Origin: Clostridium mediterraneense
Lineage (GTDB): Bacteria; Bacillota; Clostridia; Clostridiales; Clostridiaceae
Direction of reading: 5' to 3'
Length of the DNA: 54,528 nt
Assembly: GCF_900091705.1 (NCBI RefSeq)
Contig: NZ_LT594785.1
Location: 494,518 to 549,045 of the forward strand
The first letter of the stretch is position 1; each line of letters opens with the position of its first letter. Below, piece by piece: positions 18,793 to 26,550 of the stretch. The translations under genes and the position numbers were made by a program. The notes beneath the pieces are model-generated. The model had not been told where the DNA came from. It saw only the letters and a program-made list of their open reading frames with translations, and did not search any database.

Positions 18793-19737
18793 ATGTCTAA
18801 GCAAGTAAAAGATATAGATATGATAGTGGTTGGTTCAGGACCAGCAGGTCTTGCAGCAGCAATTTATGCAGCAAGAGCAAATATAAGTGTATTAGTATTA
18901 GAAGATAAATATATAGGTGGTCAAGTAAAGACAACTTATGCAATTGAAAATTATCCAGGATTTAAAACAATAACTGGAGAAGAACTTGCTACTAGAATGC
19001 AAGAGCAAGCAGAAGATGCAGGAGCAGAAATAGAAGAATTTGATTCTATTATAAGCATGGATCTTAAAGATGATGAAAAGATAGTTGAAACTGAAGATTT
19101 TATATACAAGCCTAAAGTTGTAGTAATTGCAACTGGTGCAGGTCCAACATTATTACCAATAAGTAATGAACAAAAGTTCTCAGGAAAAGGAGTTCATTAT
19201 TGTGCAGTATGTGATGGAGCTATGTATAAAGATGAAGTTGTTGGAATAGTAGGTGGAGGTAATTCTGCACAGAAAGAAGCCTTATACTTATCAACACTTG
19301 CAAAAAAAGTATACGTTATAAGAAGAAAAGACTTCTTCCATGGTGAGAAATCAGTTATAGAAAGAATGTTATCAAATGATAAGATAGAAGTTCTTTATAA
19401 CTGGGATCTTGTGGATGTAGAAGGAGAAAATTTAGTAAATAGAGCATTAATAAAAAATGTAAAAACAGGGGAAGAAAAAGAGCTTGAACTTCAAGCAATA
19501 TTCTCTTCAATAGGAAGAACTCCTAGAACAGAGTTTGTTAAAGAGCAAGTAAAGGTAAATGAGTATGGATACATTGAAGTTGATAAACGTAAGAGAACAA
19601 ATATTGAAGGCGTTTATGCAATAGGAGATGTTACAAATACTGAGTTTAGACAAATTACAACAGCTGTTTCAGATGGGACAATAGCAGCACTTGATGCAGC
19701 AGAGTATATTGAAAGTAAAAAAACAGAATTAAATTAG
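18793..19737 (+). CDS. trxB: Thioredoxin reductase-type flavoprotein with CxxC active site
   Basis: This 314-residue flavoprotein has an FAD-binding GSGPAG (about 14-19), redox-active CAVC at 137-140, a second dinucleotide fold GGGNSA and a C-terminal AIGDVT FAD motif. TrxB reduces thioredoxin-like partners. The NADPH phosphate motif HRRxxxR is only partly kept (IRRKDFFHGEK), so the donor could be NADPH, NADH or, as in some clostridial enzymes, reduced ferredoxin. AAGGAGG fits ATG 18793; the longer frame from 18775 reads through the SD. It is first in an operon with a glutaredoxin and gapN behind a CsoR-like operator. Confidence 0.93.
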   Translation: MSKQVKDIDMIVVGSGPAGLAAAIYAARANISVLVLEDKYIGGQVKTTYAIENYPGFKTITGEELATRMQEQAEDAGAEIEEFDSIISMDLKDDEKIVETEDFIYKPKVVVIATGAGPTLLPISNEQKFSGKGVHYCAVCDGAMYKDEVVGIVGGGNSAQKEALYLSTLAKKVYVIRRKDFFHGEKSVIERMLSNDKIEVLYNWDLVDVEGENLVNRALIKNVKTGEEKELELQAIFSSIGRTPRTEFVKEQVKVNEYGYIEVDKRKRTNIEGVYAIGDVTNTEFRQITTAVSDGTIAALDAAEYIESKKTELN

Positions 19738-19758
19738 TATTATGGGGTGTTATATAGA

Positions 19759-19998
19759 ATGGTAAAGGTTTATTCAGTAGAATGGTGTGCACCATGCAAT
19801 AAGTTAAAAAAATATTTAACAAAATTAGGTGTAGAATATGAGGTAGTAACAGTAGCAGATGAAAAAGAAGCTAGAGATGAAGTTTTAAGAGTCTCAGGTC
19901 AAAGATCTGTTCCAGTTTTAACAATAGATGATAAAGTAATTGTAGGGTTTGAGAAAGCGGAAATAGATGAAGCATTAAAAACTTTACAATTAAACTAA
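19759..19998 (+). CDS. Glutaredoxin/thioredoxin-like small disulfide carrier
   Basis: This 79-residue protein of the glutaredoxin fold has the redox pair C10-x2-C13 (VEWCAPCNK), the cis-proline motif RSVPVL and VIVGF. It is of the NrdH/short-thioredoxin kind and is the likely partner of the adjacent TrxB. The frame opens at GTG 19747, but that GTG is part of the GGGGTG ribosome binding site, so ATG 19759 is preferred. It sits 21 bases after trxB and 12 before gapN. Confidence 0.9.
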   Translation: MVKVYSVEWCAPCNKLKKYLTKLGVEYEVVTVADEKEARDEVLRVSGQRSVPVLTIDDKVIVGFEKAEIDEALKTLQLN

Positions 19999-20010
19999 AG
20001 GAGGTTTACC

Positions 20011-21453
20011 ATGAGTAGATTAATGAAAAATATCGTAGACGGAGAATTCTACGAAGCAAAAACTAATGATATTTTAGAAGTAAAATCACCAGTAGATGGT
20101 TCAGTAGTTGGGTCAGTTCAAGCATTAAGTCAAGAAGATGTTGATTTAATAATGGATTCAGCTAAAAAATCACAAAAGTACTGGGCGGAAACAACAATAG
20201 CTGAAAGAGCAGAAATATTATATAAAGCAGCAGATATATTAATGGAAAGAAAAGAAGAACTTGCAAAGATTTTAGTAATGGAAATTGCTAAAGACAAGAA
20301 AAGTTCATTATCAGAAGTTACAAGAACAGCTGATTTCTTAAGATTTACAGCAGATGCTGCAAAATCAATTGAAGGACAAAGTATTCCTTCAGATAGTTTC
20401 CCAGGATTTAATAAGAGAAAGATTTCTTTCGTAAGTAGAGAACCTTTAGGAGTTGTACTTGCAATTTCACCATTTAACTATCCAGTTAACTTAGCAGCAT
20501 CAAAAATAGGTCCAGCTTTAATGGCAGGAAACTCAGTAGTATTCAAGCCAGCTAGCCAAGGTGCTTTAAGTGGATTATTCCTTGCTGAAGTATTTAAAGA
20601 TGCAGGAGTACCAGCTGGAGTTATAAATACTATAACAGGTAGAGGTAGCGTAATCGGAGACTACTGTGTAACTCATGAAGCAGTTGACTTTGTTAATTTC
20701 ACAGGAAGTACACAAGTTGGTAGAAGAATTTCTAAGATAACAGAAATGACACCACTTCTAATGGAGCTTGGTGGAAAAGATGCTGCTATCGTATTAGAAG
20801 ATGCAGATTTAGAATTAACAGCAAAGAATATAGTTGCAGGAGCATTCTCATATTCAGGACAAAGATGTACAGCTGTTAAGAGAGTTCTTGTCATGGAAAG
20901 CGTAGCAGATGAACTTGTAGCAAAAGTTACAGAAAAGATTAAGGCATTAAAAGTTGGAAACCCATTAGAAGTTGAAGATGCAGCAGTAGTTCCATTAATA
21001 GATTCAAAAGCAGCAGATTTTGTTGAATCATTAATGAAAGATGCAGAAGCAAAAGGAGCTAAGCTTGTAATTGGTGGACAAAGAGAAGGAAACTTAATCT
21101 ACCCAACTCTTTATGATAATGTAACAACAGATATGGATCTTGCTTGGGAAGAACCATTCGGACCTGTTTTACCAATAATAAGAGTTAAGAGTAGAGAAGA
21201 AGCTATCGATATAGCTAACCAATCAGAATACGGATTACAATCATCAGTATTTACTCAAGATATAAATGAAGCATTCTACATTGCTAAGAGATTAGAAGTA
21301 GGAACAGTTCAAGTGAATAATAAGACAGAAAGAGGTCCAGACCATTTCCCATTCTTAGGAGTTAAGTCATCAGGTATGGGAACACAAGGTATTAGATATT
21401 CAATCGAAGCTATGTCAAGACCTAAGGCAACTGTTGTTAATATAATAGAATAA
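20011..21453 (+). CDS. gapN: NADP-dependent non-phosphorylating glyceraldehyde-3-phosphate dehydrogenase
   Basis: This 480-residue aldehyde dehydrogenase matches GapN closely. The catalytic Cys286 lies in SGQRCTAVKRVLVM, the general base Glu in LMELGGKDAA, and the oxyanion Asn in ISPFNYPVN. REGNLIYP and LAWEEPFGPVLPIIRV are GapN-type runs. GapN oxidises glyceraldehyde-3-phosphate directly to 3-phosphoglycerate, giving NADPH instead of ATP. Many clostridia use it as a main NADPH source. AAGGAGG lies 7 bases before the ATG. Codon choice is strongly biased, suggesting high expression. Its place after trxB-grx fits supply of reductant for thiol repair. Confidence 0.93.
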   Translation: MSRLMKNIVDGEFYEAKTNDILEVKSPVDGSVVGSVQALSQEDVDLIMDSAKKSQKYWAETTIAERAEILYKAADILMERKEELAKILVMEIAKDKKSSLSEVTRTADFLRFTADAAKSIEGQSIPSDSFPGFNKRKISFVSREPLGVVLAISPFNYPVNLAASKIGPALMAGNSVVFKPASQGALSGLFLAEVFKDAGVPAGVINTITGRGSVIGDYCVTHEAVDFVNFTGSTQVGRRISKITEMTPLLMELGGKDAAIVLEDADLELTAKNIVAGAFSYSGQRCTAVKRVLVMESVADELVAKVTEKIKALKVGNPLEVEDAAVVPLIDSKAADFVESLMKDAEAKGAKLVIGGQREGNLIYPTLYDNVTTDMDLAWEEPFGPVLPIIRVKSREEAIDIANQSEYGLQSSVFTQDINEAFYIAKRLEVGTVQVNNKTERGPDHFPFLGVKSSGMGTQGIRYSIEAMSRPKATVVNIIE

Positions 21454-21462
21454 TATATGTTT

Positions 21463-21497
21463 AAAAGAGGTTATCTAGAAGATAACCTCTTTTTTTA
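21463..21497 (+). terminator. Rho-independent terminator after gapN
   Basis: AAGAGGTTATCT (21465-21476) pairs perfectly with AGATAACCTCTT (21480-21491) and is followed by T6. It closes the trxB-grx-gapN operon. Confidence 0.93.
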
Positions 21498-21577
21498 TCT
21501 GTAAGTATATTTTTTTATTTAAAAGAAATAAAAAAACAATTAAAAAAAATTGTTTTTTTCTAAAAATTCATTTTTTC

Positions 21578-21606
21578 TTAACAAATTTTTTATAATATGT
21601 TATATT
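21578..21606 (+). promoter_or_regulatory. Promoter of the TrxR-like paralogue
   Basis: TTAACA (21578-21583), a 17-base spacer and TATATT (21601-21606), 42 bases before the ATG. Confidence 0.6.
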
Positions 21607-21647
21607 AGAGAGATTATGAATAACTTAAGATTAGGGAGGCTATAGTT

Positions 21648-22577
21648 ATGAAGAGCAAGGTAAATACTGATGTTCTTATTTTAGGTGGTGGAGTTGCTGG
21701 AATAACAGCAGCTACATATACTATGAGGGCAAATGTAAAAACTATTGTCTTAGAAAAAAATTATATAGAAGATAAAGAAGAATTAGAAGAAGAGTTAGGA
21801 AACTGTCCTACATTTATATCTTTACCAAGTCCAGAAATTTTAGATGTTATGAAAAAACAAATTAGTCTGGATGGGGGGGAATTTGCTAATTATAATAATA
21901 TTGAAAAGATATTTTTAACTGATGATAATAAAATCATTGAGACTGAAAATGAAATTTATATTGCAAAAACTGTTATTGTAACTACAGGAGTTGATATTAT
22001 TAAAATTCCTATAAAAAGTGAATCTACTTTTAGTGGAAATGGAATACATTATAGTGCACTAATTGAACTTGAAAAATATAGAGATAAGGTAGTTGCAACA
22101 GTTGGTGAAGGGGACTTTGCTTTAGAGGAAGCTTTATATTTAGCACAAACAGCTAAAAAGGTTTATGTTATAAGAAAAGCAGATATTCTTAAGGGTAAAA
22201 GAAATTTACTTAAGGAAGTAAGCGAAAATAAAAAAATAAAAATATTATATAATACAGAATTATTAGACGCATATGGATCAACAAAATTAGAAGGTATTTA
22301 TATAAAGAATATATTAGAAAATAAAGAGAGAAAATTAAAACTTGATGGGTTATTTGCTTATATGGGAAAGAAACCTAAAGTTTTTGATGTAAAAAAATAT
22401 TTAGATTTAAGTGCTGATGAATATATAATAGTTGATGAGTTAATGAGAACAAATGTTGAGGGAGTTTTTGCAGCTGGTGATGTTGTAGAAAAATGCTTTA
22501 GAAATATATCAAGTTCGGTTGCAGATGCAACAATAGCAGCTTTGTCAGCTACTAAATACTTAGAATCATTAAAATAA
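21648..22577 (+). CDS. TrxR-like flavoprotein lacking the active-site cysteines
   Basis: This 309-residue protein is a paralogue of TrxB with the same two dinucleotide folds: GGGVAGITAATY for FAD, GEGDFALEEALYL for the second nucleotide, and AAGDVVEKCF near the C-terminus. Where TrxB has HYCAVCDG it reads HYSALIELE, so the redox disulfide is gone. The NADPH arginine motif is also poor (IRKADILKGK). It may be an NAD(P)H/FAD oxidoreductase with another partner, a structural regulator, or similar to flavoproteins that reduce ferredoxin or quinone. It is monocistronic, with its own promoter and terminator. AGGGAGG precedes the ATG. Confidence 0.82.
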   Translation: MKSKVNTDVLILGGGVAGITAATYTMRANVKTIVLEKNYIEDKEELEEELGNCPTFISLPSPEILDVMKKQISLDGGEFANYNNIEKIFLTDDNKIIETENEIYIAKTVIVTTGVDIIKIPIKSESTFSGNGIHYSALIELEKYRDKVVATVGEGDFALEEALYLAQTAKKVYVIRKADILKGKRNLLKEVSENKKIKILYNTELLDAYGSTKLEGIYIKNILENKERKLKLDGLFAYMGKKPKVFDVKKYLDLSADEYIIVDELMRTNVEGVFAAGDVVEKCFRNISSSVADATIAALSATKYLESLK

Positions 22578-22618
22578 AAACTGTGGATAACTTTTCAAAA
22601 AGTTATCCACAGTTTTTA
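22576..22618. terminator. Long hairpin terminator containing inverted DnaA-box nonamers
   Basis: Arms of about 19 bases (from 22576 and to 22617) pair almost perfectly and begin and end in A5/T5 tracts, so the hairpin can terminate in both directions. Each arm contains TTATCCACA or its complement: TGTGGATAA at 22582-22590 and TTATCCACA at 22603-22611. Confidence 0.8.
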
Positions 22619-22640
22619 TTTTAGTTAATTTATTACATAG

Positions 22641-22673
22641 AAAAAAGCCATTTAAATATAAATGGCTTTTTTA
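22641..22673. terminator. Bidirectional terminator before the minus-strand glutaredoxin
   Basis: A6GCCATTT (22641-22653) pairs with AAATGGCT6 (22660-22672) around a 6-base loop. The flanking A and T tracts make it functional both ways; it mainly ends the minus-strand glutaredoxin transcript. Confidence 0.88.
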
Positions 22674-22901
22674 TTAGTTATTTAAAGCTTCGTTTATAGC
22701 TTCTTTATCAAATCCAACAATTATTGTTCCGTTGATATCTAAAACAGGAACTCCCATTTGCTTACTCTTAGAAACCATTTCTTCTCTTGCTTGTAAATCT
22801 TCTTGAACATTGTATTCTGTGAAGTCTACATCCATTTTCTTTAAATATTGTTTTGCTTTATCACACCATGGGCATATTGGTGTACTATATACTTTTATCA
22901 T
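22674..22901 (-). CDS. Glutaredoxin (NrdH/GrxC-like)
   Basis: This 75-residue glutaredoxin has an active site C10-x2-C13 (TPICPWCDKAKQYL), the cis-proline motif GVPVLDI and a C-terminal IIVGFDKEAINEAL. It reduces disulfides or mixed disulfides in the cytoplasm. The frame can begin at GTG 22910, but GAGGTG there is the ribosome binding site and ATG 22901 has good spacing. A decayed second copy lies just upstream on the same strand (22955-23047). Confidence 0.9.
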   Translation of the reverse strand: MIKVYSTPICPWCDKAKQYLKKMDVDFTEYNVQEDLQAREEMVSKSKQMGVPVLDINGTIIVGFDKEAINEALNN

Positions 22902-22954
22902 TATAATCACCTCATATTTTATATTTATATTATATTCTTATAACTATATTTATA

Positions 22955-23047
22955 TTATAAGTTTAAAACTTTGTCTATAGCAGATTTGTTAAAATCTACA
23001 AGTAAGATTCTAAGAATATATAAAACATTTAATAAGTATTTTTGTTT
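22955..23047 (-). pseudogene. Remnant of a second glutaredoxin gene (3' end only)
   Basis: Read on the minus strand, this piece encodes ILLVDFNKSAIDKVLNL and a stop. That aligns with TIIVGFDKEAINEALNN and the stop of the intact glutaredoxin 300 bases away (7 of 18 identical, most others conservative). DNA similarity is also visible (TTAAA.CTT.GT.TATAGC). A stop codon interrupts it at 23048-23050 and no CxxC region is recognisable upstream. It looks like a decayed tandem copy. Confidence 0.55.
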
Positions 23048-23121
23048 TCATTGTTTCTATAGTTAATGTAAATTTTACGAATCCTGAAATTTTCTTATTA
23101 ATCATTTATTTTATATATTTA

Positions 23122-23157
23122 TTCATCATATGAGTATTGAAAAATACATATGATGAA
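23122..23157. other. Stable hairpin downstream of the small ORF
   Basis: TTCATCATATG pairs with its complement near 23148-23157, and GTATT with AATAC inside. There is no T tract on either side, so it is not a standard terminator. It lies about 35 bases after the stop of the minus-strand small ORF. Confidence 0.4.
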
Positions 23158-23192
23158 ATGTATCTTTAAATATATTATAATATTGAATTTTG

Positions 23193-23357
23193 TTATTTTG
23201 ATGGAGATTTTTTCTCTAAGTATTCATTAAGTATAAAATTACTTATTATATCAGTAGAATTATAATCAAAAATACTTGAAATAGATATATTGTTTTTACA
23301 ACGTAAAGGGTTTTTATTAATTTTAGTGTCTTTAAAAAAATTAATTTGTATATCCAT
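23193..23357 (-). CDS. Small hypothetical protein, 54 residues
   Basis: The minus strand has ATG at 23357 with AAGGAG eight bases upstream and runs 54 codons to TAA at 23193-23195. It begins MDIQINFFKDTKINKNPLRC and ends NEYLEKKSPSK. It has one cysteine, no membrane segment and no family I recognise. The strong, well-spaced ribosome binding site in otherwise empty DNA is the main argument that it is real. It lies between the glutaredoxin remnant and nagR, divergent from nagR. Confidence 0.55.
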   Translation of the reverse strand: MDIQINFFKDTKINKNPLRCKNNISISSIFDYNSTDIISNFILNEYLEKKSPSK

Positions 23358-23467
23358 GTTACTGACTCCTTGGGCTTTATTTTTATTATCTATATAAAGT
23401 AGATAAAATATTCACTTATTTTAAATAGTATCTTTTTATTGAGTTAAGAATTTGTTAATAAAAGTTA

Positions 23468-23483
23468 ACTGGTCTAGACATGT
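23468..23483 (+). promoter_or_regulatory. Candidate NagR (GntR/HutC-type) operator
   Basis: ACTGGTCTAGACATGT contains the perfect core GTCTAGAC within an 18-base imperfect palindrome. It resembles the Bacillus NagR/YvoA sites of form TTGGTATAGACAA. It sits 42 bases before the GntR-family gene, just upstream of TATAAT at 23499-23504, so it probably mediates autoregulation of nagR-nagB. Confidence 0.6.
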
Positions 23484-23524
23484 TAGCTAGTAAAAAAGTA
23501 TAATTTTTATTAGGAGGGTAATTT

Positions 23525-24241
23525 ATGATAGATAAGGGGAGTCTAGTTCCAGCATATATTCAATTAAAAATGATATTATCATCTCAAATTGAAGCTGGTA
23601 TTTGGAAACAAGGTGAATGTATATCAAGTGAAAGAGAGCTATCAGAGATTTATGGAATTAGTAGGATGACAATAAGACAAGCTCTTGCTGAATTAGTTCA
23701 AGAGGGAATACTTATTAAAAGAAAAGGAAAAGGAACATTTGTATCTGATAGTAAATTTACTCAGAAGAATATAATGAGTTTTTCTGAAATAATTAAAGAA
23801 GCTGATAAAAAGCTTGAGAATGTAATTCTAGATTTTAAAATTATAAATACCCCAAAAGAATTAAAGTCTATATTTAATGAAGATAAGTTATTTTTTATAA
23901 ATAGAAATAGAGTTGTTGATAATGAAGTTATTGCAAATGAGGTTATATATATGCCATATAGTTTGGGCAAAACTTTGACTAGAGAAGAACTAAAGAACTC
24001 TATTTATAAGTTTTTAGAGAGTATTAATCAAGGGGTTAGTCATTCGGAGTCTACTATTAATTCAATCTTATGTAATGAAGAATATAGAAAACTTTTTGAA
24101 ATTAATGTAGATTTACCTCTGTTAAAAATCGATAATAAAGTGTATAATTATTCGCGTAGACTTTTATTTATAGAGTCTGCAGTTTACAGATCAGACAAGT
24201 ACACTTTAGAAATAAATATTTCTAAGAAGAGAGGGATGTAA
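23525..24241 (+). CDS. nagR: GntR-family (HutC/UTRA) repressor, NagR-like
   Basis: This 238-residue regulator has an N-terminal winged helix (residues 10-75, ISSERELSEIYGISRMTIRQ then RKGKGTFVS) and a C-terminal UTRA ligand domain. NagR-type members bind glucosamine-6-phosphate or N-acetylglucosamine-6-phosphate and control amino-sugar genes. Location two bases before nagB and an upstream NagR-like palindrome support this; the ligand is inferred. AGGAGGGT lies 5 bases before the ATG. Confidence 0.85.
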   Translation: MIDKGSLVPAYIQLKMILSSQIEAGIWKQGECISSERELSEIYGISRMTIRQALAELVQEGILIKRKGKGTFVSDSKFTQKNIMSFSEIIKEADKKLENVILDFKIINTPKELKSIFNEDKLFFINRNRVVDNEVIANEVIYMPYSLGKTLTREELKNSIYKFLESINQGVSHSESTINSILCNEEYRKLFEINVDLPLLKIDNKVYNYSRRLLFIESAVYRSDKYTLEINISKKRGM

Positions 24242-24243
24242 AA

Positions 24244-24975
24244 ATGAAAGTATTAATAGTTAAAAATTATGAAGAAATGAGTAAGAAGGCAGCTGAATTC
24301 ATGGCTGAATTAGTTAATGAAAAGCCAGAAGCTATTTTAGGACTTGCAACAGGTGGAACACCAGTTGGAATGTACAAAGAATTAATAGAAATGAACAAAG
24401 CTGGAAAGGTTGATTTCTCAAAAGTTACAACAGTAAACTTAGATGAATATGTTGGACTTGCTGGGGATCATGAACAAAGTTATAGATACTTTATGAATAC
24501 AAATCTTTTCAATCACATAAATGTTAATAAGGATAAGACATTCGTTCCAAGTGGTCTAGCTGAAAATATTGAAGAAGAATGTAAGAAATATGATGAAAGA
24601 ATTAAAGAACTTGGTGGAATAGACCTTCAATTATTAGGACTTGGTGGAAATGGACACATTGCTTTTAATGAACCAGATAATCACTTAGTAGTAGGAACTC
24701 ATTTAACAGGTTTAACACAAGATACAATAGATGCTAACTCAAGATTCTTTGAATCAGCAGATGAAGTTCCAAAGACAGCTGTAACAATGGGACTTGGTGG
24801 AATCATGCAAGCTAAGAGAATATTACTTATAGCAAGTGGAGAAGGAAAGGCTGATGCTGTAGAAGCTATGATGAATGGAAAAATCACAACAGATTGTCCA
24901 GCATCAATGTTACAAATGCATAGAGATGTTACTATAATAGTTGATGAAGCAGCAGCTGCTAAATTAGCTAAGTAG
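24244..24975 (+). CDS. nagB: Glucosamine-6-phosphate deaminase
   Basis: This 243-residue enzyme converts glucosamine-6-phosphate to fructose-6-phosphate and ammonia. It has GLATGGTPVGMYKEL (phosphate loop), NLDEYVGL with the catalytic Asp, and LLGLGGNGHIAFNEP with the catalytic His. At 243 residues it is the short, Bacillus-type non-allosteric form. It is co-transcribed with the GntR regulator. nagA and a transporter are not in the window. Confidence 0.96.
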   Translation: MKVLIVKNYEEMSKKAAEFMAELVNEKPEAILGLATGGTPVGMYKELIEMNKAGKVDFSKVTTVNLDEYVGLAGDHEQSYRYFMNTNLFNHINVNKDKTFVPSGLAENIEEECKKYDERIKELGGIDLQLLGLGGNGHIAFNEPDNHLVVGTHLTGLTQDTIDANSRFFESADEVPKTAVTMGLGGIMQAKRILLIASGEGKADAVEAMMNGKITTDCPASMLQMHRDVTIIVDEAAAAKLAK

Positions 24976-24982
24976 TTTAAAA

Positions 24983-25015
24983 AAAAGGATGTCTATATAT
25001 GACATCCTTTTATTT
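24983..25015 (+). terminator. Rho-independent terminator after nagB
   Basis: AAAAGGATGTC (24983-24993) pairs perfectly with GACATCCTTTT (25001-25011) and is followed by ATTTTG. Confidence 0.88.
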
Positions 25016-25090
25016 TGTTTAAATATTACCTTAAATTAAAAAGTTAATTATTTTTAACTAAATTTATTGATATTTACAAATAAATTGTTA

Positions 25091-25118
25091 TTGTATTATA
25101 GTTATATGTTATTATAAT
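25091..25118 (+). promoter_or_regulatory. Promoter of radA-disA
   Basis: TTGTAT (25091-25096), a 16-base spacer and TATAAT (25113-25118), 45 bases before radA. Confidence 0.55.
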
Positions 25119-25162
25119 ATTAGTTTAATTAATGAAAATATCAAATATGGAGTTGATATAAT

Positions 25163-26536
25163 ATGGCTAAGATAAAAACCACTTTCCATTGTCAAGAATG
25201 TGGCTTTGAATCACTAAAATGGATGGGCAGATGTTCTAGTTGTGGAAAATGGAATACAATGGTTGAAGAAATAAAAGAATCACCAGAAAAAAGTAAAAAA
25301 TCCTTAGTTAATATAAGCGAAAAACTTTCTTCTTTAAGAAAGTTAAATGAAATTAAATCCGGTGAAAAAGAAAGATATGATACAGAAATATTAGAATTAA
25401 ATAGGGTTTTAGGTGGTGGACTTGTTAGAGGTTCATTAACTCTTATTTCAGGAGCACCTGGAATAGGAAAATCAACACTACTTTTACAAACAGCTAATAA
25501 TATGTGTAAGAAATATGGAAAGGTCTTATATATATCAGGGGAAGAATCTGAAGAGCAGATTAAAATTAGGGGAGATAGATTAGGAGTTACAGCAAATGAC
25601 TTATATATAGTATCAGAAACTAATTTAGATGTTATAGAGGCTTATATAAATGAGCTTAATCCTGTATTTGTAATAATAGACTCTATACAAACAGTTTATA
25701 AAGAAGGCATAAGCTCTGCACCAGGAAGTGTTTCTCAAGTTAAGGAATGTTCAAATGTTATGATGAGAATTGCTAAAGGAAAAAATATTCCTTTATTTAT
25801 TGTAGCTCATGTTACTAAGCAAGGTGATTTAGCAGGGCCTAGAGTTTTAGAACATATGGTTGATACTGTTTTATCTTTTGAAGGTGAAAGAACAGAAGAC
25901 TTTAGAATTCTTAGAACTATGAAAAATAGATTTGGAACTACTTCTGAAATTGGTGTTTTTGAAATGAGAGAAGAAGGACTAATGCAAATATATGATCCAT
26001 CAAGAATGTTTCTTGAGGATACAAGTTTTGGACAGGAAGGTTCTGTTGTTATAGGAGTTATGGAAGGAACAAGACCTATTCTTGTTGAGGTTCAATCTCT
26101 TGTAAGTGAAACTAAGGCTGTTATGCCAAGAAGAACAGCTATAGGATTTGAAAATACAAGACTTAGCCTTATGCTTGCTGTTTTAGAAAAAAAATTAAAA
26201 GTTCCTTTTTATAATTGTGATGTTTATCTAAATATAGTTGGAGGACTTTCAATAGAAGGTACAACTGGGGATTTAGGAATTGCATTATCATTATTTTCTT
26301 CTAATAGAGGAGTTACTACATCTTATGAAAAACTTCTTGTTTTAGGAGAAGTTGGACTTACAGGAGAAATAAGACCTATATCTAATTGTGATAGAATTTT
26401 AAATGAAGCAGAAAAAATGGGGTTTGTTAATGTTGTTATACCTTATAGAAATCTTGAAAAGGTAAAAGGGAAAACTAAGATGAATATTATTGGTGTAAGC
26501 ACATTAAGAGAAGCTATATCAAAGATTTACAAATAA
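25163..26536 (+). CDS. radA: DNA repair protein RadA
   Basis: This 457-residue protein has an N-terminal zinc finger (C10, C13, C24, C27), a RecA-like ATPase with GAPGIGKS (97-104), the RadA-specific MKNRFGTTSEIG, and a C-terminal Lon-protease-like domain. RadA processes recombination intermediates by promoting branch migration. It begins radA-disA, the usual firmicute pair; in Bacillus RadA also restrains DisA. Confidence 0.96.
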   Translation: MAKIKTTFHCQECGFESLKWMGRCSSCGKWNTMVEEIKESPEKSKKSLVNISEKLSSLRKLNEIKSGEKERYDTEILELNRVLGGGLVRGSLTLISGAPGIGKSTLLLQTANNMCKKYGKVLYISGEESEEQIKIRGDRLGVTANDLYIVSETNLDVIEAYINELNPVFVIIDSIQTVYKEGISSAPGSVSQVKECSNVMMRIAKGKNIPLFIVAHVTKQGDLAGPRVLEHMVDTVLSFEGERTEDFRILRTMKNRFGTTSEIGVFEMREEGLMQIYDPSRMFLEDTSFGQEGSVVIGVMEGTRPILVEVQSLVSETKAVMPRRTAIGFENTRLSLMLAVLEKKLKVPFYNCDVYLNIVGGLSIEGTTGDLGIALSLFSSNRGVTTSYEKLLVLGEVGLTGEIRPISNCDRILNEAEKMGFVNVVIPYRNLEKVKGKTKMNIIGVSTLREAISKIYK

Positions 26537-26550
26537 AATAGGTGAAGTGT

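Noticed and set aside
21531-21558. A-rich/T-rich hairpin after the gapN terminator
   Set aside because: The arms are mainly A and T homopolymer runs; such pairing is expected by chance in this region and another terminator already precedes it.
23116-23160. Palindrome around CATATGATG considered as a phage or transposon end
   Set aside because: No transposase, target duplication or second copy is visible; it is better described as a plain hairpin.
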